This document shows, one piece after another, positions 24,690 to 32,267 of a stretch of DNA of 64,000 nucleotides. The first letter of the stretch is position 1. Every line of letters begins with the position of its first letter. Where the stretch lies: assembly GCF_002304005.1 (NCBI RefSeq), contig NZ_MRCQ01000017.1:36590-100589 (forward strand), read 5' to 3'. The stretch comes from Flavobacterium sp. ACN6. Its GTDB lineage: Bacteria > Bacteroidota > Bacteroidia > Flavobacteriales > Flavobacteriaceae. The notes beneath the pieces were generated by a model. That model was not told the origin of the DNA and made no database searches. It saw only the letters and a program-made list of their open reading frames with translations. The position numbers were made by a program, and so were the translations under genes.

Positions 24690-25205
24690 ATGAAAAAGCC
24701 GTTAAAAATATTTTTGTCCCTAACTGTTTTGATTCTTTTATCCTTTCTAATAACTAAAATAATTTTTAGAATAAATCAAAAAAATGAAGTTGCAAAAAAC
24801 ATCAAAATAATACCTGAATTTTCATTTCAGGATATTAATGGAGTTTTATTCAAAAATCGAAATTTAAAGGAAAACGCAGCTACGATATTCCTATATTTTA
24901 ATACTGAATGTGAGTTTTGTAATTCAGAAACCGAAATAATACAGAAGAACATTGAGAAATTTGAAAATATAAAATTGATATTTATATCAATTGAACAGCC
25001 AGAAAAGATTAAAAATTTTGCTCAACATTATCAATTATTAAAATATGATAACATTCATTTTCTCTGTGATAAGCAAGCTAGTTTCGGCACTAAATTCGAC
25101 GTTACTGCTTTACCTACAATTTTAATTTACAACAGTCAAAAACAATTAATCGAAAAAATAAAAGGTCAGGTAAAAATTGATTATTTATTACAAAAAATAA
25201 AATAA
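24690..25205 (+). CDS. Membrane-anchored thioredoxin-like (TlpA/redoxin) protein
   Basis: The 171-residue protein has an N-terminal anchor (residues 6-25, LKIFLSLTVLILLSFLITK) and a periplasm-facing thioredoxin fold: PEFSFQDINGVLF, the redox motif Cys74-Glu-Phe-Cys77 in NTECEFCNSE, and the cis-proline loop VTALPTILIY. It should reduce, oxidise or isomerise disulfides outside the cytoplasm. In this cluster the obvious client is the precursor core with Cys36 and Cys78, as BdbA/BdbB-type partners serve sublancin. It ends 3 nt before the next gene. Confidence 0.85.
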   Translation: MKKPLKIFLSLTVLILLSFLITKIIFRINQKNEVAKNIKIIPEFSFQDINGVLFKNRNLKENAATIFLYFNTECEFCNSETEIIQKNIEKFENIKLIFISIEQPEKIKNFAQHYQLLKYDNIHFLCDKQASFGTKFDVTALPTILIYNSQKQLIEKIKGQVKIDYLLQKIK

Positions 25206-25208
25206 ACA

Positions 25209-26051
25209 ATGACAAAAACAACTTCTATTGCGATGCTTACTTGTTGGTATGGTGAGTATCCTTGGTATTTTCCATATTTTATACATTCATGTGCTTACAA
25301 TCCTAGTGTAGACTTCATAATCATAACAAATAATCTCAATCCTATTGCAGATAAGCCTGAGAATGTAAAAATTGTCTATAAAACCCCAGATGACATTCGC
25401 AACTTAGCTTCAGAAAAACTTGGCTTTTCTGTCAATCTCGAATACCCATACAAACTATGTGATTTCAAACCAGCGTATGGTTTTATTTTCTCAAACTTAT
25501 TAAAAGATTATGCTTTTTGGGGTCACGGAGATATTGATATGGTTTATGGTAATATACGAGAATTCATGACCGAAGAACTACTTTTAGAATATGATGTTGT
25601 AAGTAGTCGGCATGATTTTATAACAGGTACATTTTGTTTGTATAGAAACATAGAATTAACAAATACTTTGTTTATGCAAAGCATAGATTATAAAATGGTC
25701 TTTAGCAGACCTGAGCATTTTTGTTTTGACGAGTGCAACTTTTTATTTTATGAACTTCAAAACGGCGCTTCTATATTTGACTTTCCTGACCGCATACAGA
25801 GTATGACTTGGGTTGTAAAACAAGCAGCAAAAGAAGGGAAAATAAAAGCTTTTTTCGATTTCATAATTGTGGAAGGTCTTCCCGGAGATGTAAAATGGGA
25901 CAATGGAGTTATATTGTATAAAGATGAATTTGAAGGAATGTATTACAATTTGATTCGGCTGAAGAATGTTTGCAAAGATCATGTTCCTCTAAATCCAATT
26001 CCAAACATTTTCTATTTTACACCAAACGATATTGTTAAAGATAAAATATAG
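25209..26051 (+). CDS. Putative GT-A-type glycosyltransferase (DUF6625-like)
   Basis: The 280-residue protein starts SIAMLTCWYGEYPWYFPYF, then has the sugar-nucleotide-type core YKLCDFKPAYGFIFSNLLKDY, given here as YKLCDFKPAYGF, followed by FWGHGDIDMVYGNIREF. The DID in GHGDIDMVYG looks like the DxD metal motif of GT-A transferases. The pattern resembles the family I know as DUF6625. No membrane segment, so it acts in the cytosol. It starts 3 nt after the thioredoxin-like gene and is 21 nt from the transporter, which points to a role in modifying the precursor peptide before export. Donor and acceptor are unknown. Confidence 0.7.
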   Translation: MTKTTSIAMLTCWYGEYPWYFPYFIHSCAYNPSVDFIIITNNLNPIADKPENVKIVYKTPDDIRNLASEKLGFSVNLEYPYKLCDFKPAYGFIFSNLLKDYAFWGHGDIDMVYGNIREFMTEELLLEYDVVSSRHDFITGTFCLYRNIELTNTLFMQSIDYKMVFSRPEHFCFDECNFLFYELQNGASIFDFPDRIQSMTWVVKQAAKEGKIKAFFDFIIVEGLPGDVKWDNGVILYKDEFEGMYYNLIRLKNVCKDHVPLNPIPNIFYFTPNDIVKDKI

Positions 26052-26072
26052 TCTTTTATAATTGCTTCATCA

Positions 26073-28241
26073 ATGATTTCAAAACATATAAAAAACACAC
26101 ATACATTACAACTCGACAGGTCAGATTGTGGAGTTGCTTGTTTGTTATCAATAATTAAATTTTACAAAGGCAATTATTCCCTTGAGAAACATAGAGAATT
26201 AAGTGGCACAACCTCACAAGGAACAACTATGTTAGGTTTGTACGAAGTAGCCAACAAACTGGGTTTTGATGCCGACGGATTTAATATTTCGATAGACATC
26301 ATAAAAGAACATGGAGAACCTGCTATCTTACAAATCAAAACAAAAAATAATTATGACCATTATGTAATTTGTTATGGATACAATAAGCAACAAGGTTTTA
26401 TAATTGGAGATCCTGCTAAAGGAGTAAAATATGTATCCGAAACACATCTTGATAAATTCTGGCAATCCAAAAATTGTTTATTTCTGTCTCCAAATTCAAA
26501 ATTTGTAGCCGAAAAAGAAATAGAAAAAACTAAGAAAAAATATTTTATAAACTTACTCAGAGATGATTTTAAACTATTACTCTTTTCTACCATTATTGGT
26601 GTTTTTGTTGCCGGACTGGGAATGGCAATGTCTATCTTTTCTCAAAAATTAATTGACGATATATTACCTTCAAACAATATAAAAAAATTAGTTTCTGGAA
26701 TCGCTTTATTATCCATTTTGCTTTTTGCCAGAGTTGGACTATCAATTTTAAGACAACACTTTTTAATTCAACAATCTAAAGATTTTAATAACAGAATAAA
26801 TAATACCTTTTTTTCTTCATTATTACAGTTGCCTAAACTTTTTTTCAACACAAGAAAAATAGGCGAATTAATAGCACGATTAAATGACACACAACGAATA
26901 CAAAATGTTATCAAAACTTTATCCAGTTCATTGGTTATTGATACATTAGTTGCACTTATTTCTTTAGTGTTTTTATTTAGTTACTCATGGGAGTTAGGAA
27001 TAATTTCGTTACTAAGCTTACCTATTTATTTTTATATAATTTACAGAAACAATAAAAGCATAATACAATCACAACTTGATGTAATGCAAAACTATGCCTT
27101 GACTGAAAGTAATTTTATCAATACGATTCAAGGTATTTCAACAATAAAAAACAACAACAAACAATCTGTTTTTGATAAACTTAATCAGAATATTTTTTCT
27201 GGTTTTCAGGAAAAAATATTCAATTTAGGGAAAATAAATATCTCTCTATCATGGCAATCAGGTTTTGCAAGTGTTATATTTTTAATCGGAGTTCTCATTT
27301 ATGCCTCAATTCAGGTTTTCAATAATGAAATTAAAATTGGAGAATTAATGGCTGTTTTAGGAATTGTAAGCACCCTACTACCTTCAATTGCTAATCTCGC
27401 ATTAATTTCAATTCCAATAAACGAAGCTAAAATTGCTTTTAGTAGAATGTATGAATTTGCATCTATCGAAAAAGAAAATGAAGAAGGTCTCGAAATATTT
27501 GAAATAAATAAAATATCCATTCAAAATCTCTCTTTTAGATTTGCTGGTCGAAGTGTTTTATTTCACGATATCAATATAGAAATTGAAAAAGGGAAATTTA
27601 TTGCAATTGTAGGCGAAAGTGGTAGCGGAAAAAGTACTTTAGGTCAAATATTAAAACGTTTTTATCAATTTGAGAACGGAAGTATAATCATAAACAATAA
27701 ATACAAACTCCCTGAAATAGGTTTAAAAAGTTATAGGGATTTATTAGGGGTCGTTCCTCAGGAAATAGCAATATTTAACGGAAATGTGCTTGATAATATT
27801 TTATTAGGATCGTCTGAAACACTTGAAAACATGCTGGCTTTTATTCGAGAATATGGTTTCGAATTTTATTTTGACCAATTACCTCAAGGAATGCTGACAA
27901 TTCTTGGCGAGGAAGGAATTAATTTGAGCGGCGGACAAAAGCAAATTATTGCATTAGCAAGAGCTTTGTATAAAAAACCTCAATTTTTAATTATGGATGA
28001 AGCGACATCTGCAATGGATCGTAACACAGAAAATTTTACCATTAAATTACTTCAAAAAATTAAAGAAGATTGTGCTGTGTTTTTTATTTCCCATCGTTTA
28101 AATAAGTTAAGAAATATTGCAGATATGATTTATATACTAGAGAATAAAACTATTCTTAGATCTGGTAATCATAAAAAATTGATGGAAACGAGTAATTTTT
28201 ATAGTGAGTATTGGAGCGAACAATTTAATCTAAAACAATAA
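26073..28241 (+). CDS. Peptidase domain-containing ABC transporter (PCAT)
   Basis: The 722-residue protein combines three parts. Residues 1-140 are a C39 peptidase: LDRSDCGVACLL with the catalytic Cys, YDHYVICYG with His, and IGDPAKG with Asp, so it looks active on double-glycine leaders. Residues about 155-460 hold six membrane helices. Residues about 480-722 are the ATPase: GESGSGKST, LSGGQKQ, FLIMDEATS and the switch SHRL. It should cleave the leader of the 79-residue precursor and export the core across the inner membrane. No HlyD-type adaptor or outer-membrane channel is encoded nearby. Confidence 0.95.
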   Translation: MISKHIKNTHTLQLDRSDCGVACLLSIIKFYKGNYSLEKHRELSGTTSQGTTMLGLYEVANKLGFDADGFNISIDIIKEHGEPAILQIKTKNNYDHYVICYGYNKQQGFIIGDPAKGVKYVSETHLDKFWQSKNCLFLSPNSKFVAEKEIEKTKKKYFINLLRDDFKLLLFSTIIGVFVAGLGMAMSIFSQKLIDDILPSNNIKKLVSGIALLSILLFARVGLSILRQHFLIQQSKDFNNRINNTFFSSLLQLPKLFFNTRKIGELIARLNDTQRIQNVIKTLSSSLVIDTLVALISLVFLFSYSWELGIISLLSLPIYFYIIYRNNKSIIQSQLDVMQNYALTESNFINTIQGISTIKNNNKQSVFDKLNQNIFSGFQEKIFNLGKINISLSWQSGFASVIFLIGVLIYASIQVFNNEIKIGELMAVLGIVSTLLPSIANLALISIPINEAKIAFSRMYEFASIEKENEEGLEIFEINKISIQNLSFRFAGRSVLFHDINIEIEKGKFIAIVGESGSGKSTLGQILKRFYQFENGSIIINNKYKLPEIGLKSYRDLLGVVPQEIAIFNGNVLDNILLGSSETLENMLAFIREYGFEFYFDQLPQGMLTILGEEGINLSGGQKQIIALARALYKKPQFLIMDEATSAMDRNTENFTIKLLQKIKEDCAVFFISHRLNKLRNIADMIYILENKTILRSGNHKKLMETSNFYSEYWSEQFNLKQ

Positions 28242-28244
28242 ACT

Positions 28245-28439
28245 ATGAATAATACTAGCCTAATTTTCTTTACTCTTGTTATAATAATCGCATAGAATAT
28301 CAATACAATAAAAAAACAAAGTCCTTTTCTTTTACCAAATACGTATTACAACCAAAAAAATTACAATGCTATTTTTGAAAAAGAAACTCTAAAAGAAATT
28401 TTATTTTCAGACTTTAACCGTAACTCTTTTAAATTCTAA
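28245..28439 (+). pseudogene. Small membrane/secreted ORF interrupted by an amber codon
   Basis: From ATG at 28245 the frame reads MNNTSLIFFTLVIIIA, then TAG (28293-28295), then continues open for 47 more codons (NINTIKKQSPFLLPNTYYNQ, KEILFSDFNRNSFKF) to TAA at 28439. One base change would restore a 64-residue protein with an N-terminal helix. It begins 3 nt after the transporter stop and ends 2 nt before the next small gene. It may be a dead gene or chance; no family recognised. Confidence 0.35.
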
Positions 28440-28441
28440 TT

Positions 28442-28618
28442 ATGAAAAAACCATATACAAAATTATTCATTGTTTGTTTTAATATTGCTGCATCATTATT
28501 GTTTTTTGCTAACGGAAAATTAATTCAAATTGATGAAATTTGGATTAGATTCTTACTTTCACTTCTCTTAATATGGAATGTTTTATTATTTTATATGTTG
28601 CAAAAAAATAATTCTTAA
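28442..28618 (+). CDS. Small two-helix membrane protein (58 aa), end of the peptide cluster
   Basis: ATG at 28442 to TAA at 28618 encodes 58 residues with helices at about 7-24 (KLFIVCFNIAASLLFF) and 35-52 (IRFLLSLLLIWNVLLFYML). It shares the overall design of the 65-residue protein after the precursor: basic start, two helices, polar tail. It was likely missed by length filters. Position at the end of the operon makes it another immunity candidate. Function is inferred from place only. Confidence 0.55.
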   Translation: MKKPYTKLFIVCFNIAASLLFFANGKLIQIDEIWIRFLLSLLLIWNVLLFYMLQKNNS

Positions 28619-28651
28619 CTCTTTGTATTTTATCACAATCCATCAGGTAAT

Positions 28652-30892
28652 TTACCTCGCCCTATTATTCTCTGCCTGTTCAATTTCAGCTTTTTTATAA
28701 GTTGTCTTTTTTGAATTCCCGAAATTATATGTGGCTATTAATTTAAAGTAATTTGTGGTGTAAGTTCGATGGTAGTAAATCTCGGTTTGACCGACTTCGT
28801 AATCGCCTGAAACCATAAAATCGTGAAAGATGTCGTTTGCTGTAAAATTCAATTTTAGCGCATCTTTAAAAAAGTTTCTTTCAACACCTAATGTCACCGT
28901 CGAACGGCTATTATCTGTTCGTAAGCCATAACTTTTATTGCCTAAATACCAAGCCAATAATTGAATCTTGAAAACATTCGGAATCGTAAATGTATTATTC
29001 GAATAAAGATAGAGCTGCGGTGTGATTGGACCTAATTCGTATTCATAAAAATTATCAATAGCTTTAGTCAAATTCATACTTACCGTATTTGTCGAATTCC
29101 ACCATTTGGCTGTAAAGGATTTTGAGAGTGAAGTAAAAAAAGTATGTTCTTTTTCTAAATTCAACGATCTTAAAATATAACTATTCGGCGTGTCACCTCT
29201 CAAAGCCGCACCAGAAATAGGATCTGTTTTATAGGTATATCCTATTTTAAAATCAAATTTTTTATACATCGCACCAATTTCAAAAGCATGAATTTTTTCT
29301 GGCAGCAAATTAGGATTTCCTTCTATCGTCGTAAACGGATCTTGATAAATAACATACGGGTTTAGTGCCTGATATCGAGGTCTTGTAATTCGGGAAACAT
29401 AAGAAGCGTGTCCTTTTAAATCATCTGAAAAAGCCATATTTAAAAGTACATTTGGAAAAACATTCCCGTAACTTTTCTTAAATTTCTGAATTCCGTTTGC
29501 AGTTGTGTATAAGTCATAATTTGTCCATTCGCCTCGAGCACCAACCGAGAAATCAAACTTTTCGCCAATCGAACTTCCGTAATTAACATAAGCTGCACTT
29601 ATGCTTTCCTGATATTTAAAATCGCTTGAAAGTTGATCATTCAATTCAAAACCTGCATCCTTTTCATCAGAAGTCAAAAAAGCGGTATTAGATTTTATAG
29701 TCGCATTGCTAAACTTGGCTCCGGTTTCAAGTTTAGTATTTTCATTAATTTTTCTGGAATAATCAGCTTGGGCAGCAATTATATCGATAGTATTTCCAAC
29801 ATTATTCTTGAGATATTTTTGTGAATTGATCTCATCAACCAAACCATTTTCGTGTATAAAATCTTTTATTTTCCCGTTATAATTTGAAAATTGTGTTCCA
29901 ATAAATAACGAAGAACCTTTTGCATCGGTTATGGCATTGTAATTTAAATTAAAGAATTGATTTAATAAAACATCATTCTTAGCAATATCTGTAGCATAAA
30001 AACTATTTTCAGAGTTGTTTTTTATTGCATTTCTGCTTTCTACAACGCCGCCTAAATCTTCGATATTACCACTGTATGCCAGCGAAATATAATTTCTATC
30101 AGAAAAAGTATACTGCAGTCCAAATCCGAAATTAGAATAATTATTAAACTGACGTTTCCAGTCTGTTGTAAGTTCTGATCTCATATATTCATCCGGATTT
30201 GGACGCGTTCTAGTTGTGTATAACAATTCACGACCTTTTCCCAATTGCAGTCCGTAATTGGTTATAAAAGAGAATTTACCTTTTGTATAATTAAAATCAA
30301 GAAGTGTATTGGTACTTGTGCCTGCAAATTCTGAAACTGTAACCTGCTGGCTTGCTGTTCCCAATATTCCGTTTTCGATATTTTGCTTGGTGATAATATT
30401 GATAACTGCCTTTCCCTCGGCATCATATTTTGAAGATGGATTTGAAACGACTTCAATTTTTGAAATTTGGGAAACCGGAATTGCAGCAAAACGTTCGTAA
30501 TTAATCAATATTCCATTTAAATAAATAATGGCTTCGCCTTTTCCTAGTACGCTGATTTGTCCGTCGGCAACCACAACATTTGGAACTCGGCTCAATAATT
30601 CATTCACAGAACTGCTTGTGGCTAGGACAGTTCCCGTAACATTGACATCAATTGTTCCGTTTGCGCCATATTTTAGTAATGATGACTGCCTTTTAATAAT
30701 TACTTCGTTTAACTCATTTTGCTCTTTCTCTTTAATTACAGTGTCTTGAGGAAACTTTAATAATTTTCCTAAGAGCACGTCATCACTATAATAACTTTTA
30801 TCTGTGACTTTTTTTATGCGTTGCGCTTTTATTTCTATTGATGAAAAAATCAGAATAAAAACATAAAGGATAACCAATTTTAGAAATCTCAT
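28652..30892 (-). CDS. TonB-dependent-receptor-like outer-membrane beta-barrel protein
   Basis: The 746-residue protein has a signal peptide (LKLVILYVFILIFSSIEIKAQ), a plug domain (about 45-165: LNEVIIKRQSSLLKYGANG, LLSRVPNVVVADGQISVLGKG, ISKIEVVSNPSSKYDAEG) and a long C-terminal barrel typical of the Bacteroidota outer-membrane beta-barrel family. It lacks the usual N-terminal carboxypeptidase-like domain. The substrate is unknown. It follows an AraC-type membrane regulator on the same strand by 113 nt and is convergent with the peptide cluster. Regulation by that neighbour is likely. Confidence 0.88.
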   Translation of the reverse strand: MRFLKLVILYVFILIFSSIEIKAQRIKKVTDKSYYSDDVLLGKLLKFPQDTVIKEKEQNELNEVIIKRQSSLLKYGANGTIDVNVTGTVLATSSSVNELLSRVPNVVVADGQISVLGKGEAIIYLNGILINYERFAAIPVSQISKIEVVSNPSSKYDAEGKAVINIITKQNIENGILGTASQQVTVSEFAGTSTNTLLDFNYTKGKFSFITNYGLQLGKGRELLYTTRTRPNPDEYMRSELTTDWKRQFNNYSNFGFGLQYTFSDRNYISLAYSGNIEDLGGVVESRNAIKNNSENSFYATDIAKNDVLLNQFFNLNYNAITDAKGSSLFIGTQFSNYNGKIKDFIHENGLVDEINSQKYLKNNVGNTIDIIAAQADYSRKINENTKLETGAKFSNATIKSNTAFLTSDEKDAGFELNDQLSSDFKYQESISAAYVNYGSSIGEKFDFSVGARGEWTNYDLYTTANGIQKFKKSYGNVFPNVLLNMAFSDDLKGHASYVSRITRPRYQALNPYVIYQDPFTTIEGNPNLLPEKIHAFEIGAMYKKFDFKIGYTYKTDPISGAALRGDTPNSYILRSLNLEKEHTFFTSLSKSFTAKWWNSTNTVSMNLTKAIDNFYEYELGPITPQLYLYSNNTFTIPNVFKIQLLAWYLGNKSYGLRTDNSRSTVTLGVERNFFKDALKLNFTANDIFHDFMVSGDYEVGQTEIYYHRTYTTNYFKLIATYNFGNSKKTTYKKAEIEQAENNRAR

Positions 30893-30912
30893 AAATTTAA
30901 CAATTAGCAGTT

Positions 30913-30937
30913 TGACTTTTATTTAAAACAAAAGTCA
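30913..30937. promoter_or_regulatory. Inverted repeat upstream of the receptor gene
   Basis: TGACTTTT and AAAAGTCA are a perfect 8-bp inverted pair with a 9-nt spacer, 20-45 nt upstream of the receptor ATG. It could be a regulator site or a weak hairpin; no U-run follows on either strand. Confidence 0.35.
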
Positions 30938-31005
30938 TCTGAAAATCAATAAATGAGATTGCAAAAAGCGAAATCAGGAGTACGAATTTATAAATTGATA
31001 CCCAA

Positions 31006-32064
31006 TTAAGATTGTAAAGCCTGAAGCTGATAGTTAAGCGGCGTTGTTCCTTTATGTTTTTTGAATGCTGCGAAAAAGGTTGATTTAGAATTAAATCCAA
31101 CATCATAACCAACGGCTTCTAAAGTTAATTTATCTGAAGAAGTGATAATTTTACACGCTTCGTTAATTCTGAATTCATTTACATAACTAGTAAAATTCTT
31201 TCCTAAATTAGTATTCAGAAACTGCGATAATTGATGGCTTGAAATATTAATTTCTTGAGATAAATCTTGAAGAGTCAGGTTCGGATTTTTATATAAACTT
31301 TTTTCAAACATAGCGTTCTCCAATTTTTCTGACCACATTATTGCATCTGCTGATTCTATTTTTTTATTCGAAGTCTTTCCATTCAATAAAAACAAATCGT
31401 CTGTTTTTTTTCGGTACAAAAGGATCGAAATTCCTAAATATAAAATAAATGAAAAAACAACCGCTCCACTTATATAGGTAGCACCTGGTGCTCCCAAAAT
31501 GGATAGAAAATAAAATAGAAACAAAAGAAAATTACCTAAAAAAAGCATTCCGAACCACATTTCAGCTGGAGTTGTTTTTTCTTTTCGGCTGAGGATTTTT
31601 TTCAAAACGCCACGAAGTTCAAAACCAGCAAAAGCAATATAAACAAACCATTGACAATAAATAATTCTTATAAAATAGACGCCCCACAGTTTCGGATACA
31701 CTTCGTACGGATATAAAATGCCAACAGCAACGATTAATGTTCCCCAAAATGCTAGAATAAATTTCCATGATTTAGGCATTATCTGCACTTCTTGAACTGC
31801 AGATTTGATAAAATAATACAAAAATGGCCCGATAAAGAAACAAGCCGTAAGCCCAAACTGAAGATACATTTTGGGAAGTTCGGGATGAAAATAAACAAAT
31901 ACAGATTTTCCGATACGGATACTTAAAGCAAACAAAAGTGCTCCAAGAAAATAATTGGTCAGGTATTTTTTCTTGGTAAAAAAGAAAAAATACACACCAA
32001 GAATAATTCCGTTGAAAGATCCTAAAGCACTAAAAAAGAATAAAAGTTCTTTACCCGTATCCAT
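31006..32064 (-). CDS. AraC-family regulator with N-terminal membrane domain
   Basis: Of 352 residues, the first 215 form about seven membrane helices (FFSALGSFNGIILGVYFFFF at the start). A linker leads to an AraC-type DNA-binding domain at about 255-350, with LTLQDLSQEINISSHQLSQF as first and LEAVGYDVGFNSKSTFFAAFKKHKG, split as VGYDVGFNSKSTFF, as second helix-turn-helix. The layout fits membrane-bound sensors common in Bacteroidota. The likely target is the TonB-type receptor 113 nt downstream. The signal is unknown. Confidence 0.88.
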   Translation of the reverse strand: MDTGKELLFFFSALGSFNGIILGVYFFFFTKKKYLTNYFLGALLFALSIRIGKSVFVYFHPELPKMYLQFGLTACFFIGPFLYYFIKSAVQEVQIMPKSWKFILAFWGTLIVAVGILYPYEVYPKLWGVYFIRIIYCQWFVYIAFAGFELRGVLKKILSRKEKTTPAEMWFGMLFLGNFLLFLFYFLSILGAPGATYISGAVVFSFILYLGISILLYRKKTDDLFLLNGKTSNKKIESADAIMWSEKLENAMFEKSLYKNPNLTLQDLSQEINISSHQLSQFLNTNLGKNFTSYVNEFRINEACKIITSSDKLTLEAVGYDVGFNSKSTFFAAFKKHKGTTPLNYQLQALQS

Positions 32065-32267
32065 AATTTAAATTCGTTATATCCAGACAAAGCTAAAAAA
32101 AAGATTGATTTATGATACTGCCTTTATTTTAAATTAAAACACACAAGCTCTCAATTCATATTATTCAATAAATATTCTCTAGAATTTATTCTGAATTATC
32201 AAGGCGCAGCGGAAACTAATTTTCCCAATTATAAATACTACTTTTGACTTTTGAGAGTTAAAGTATT

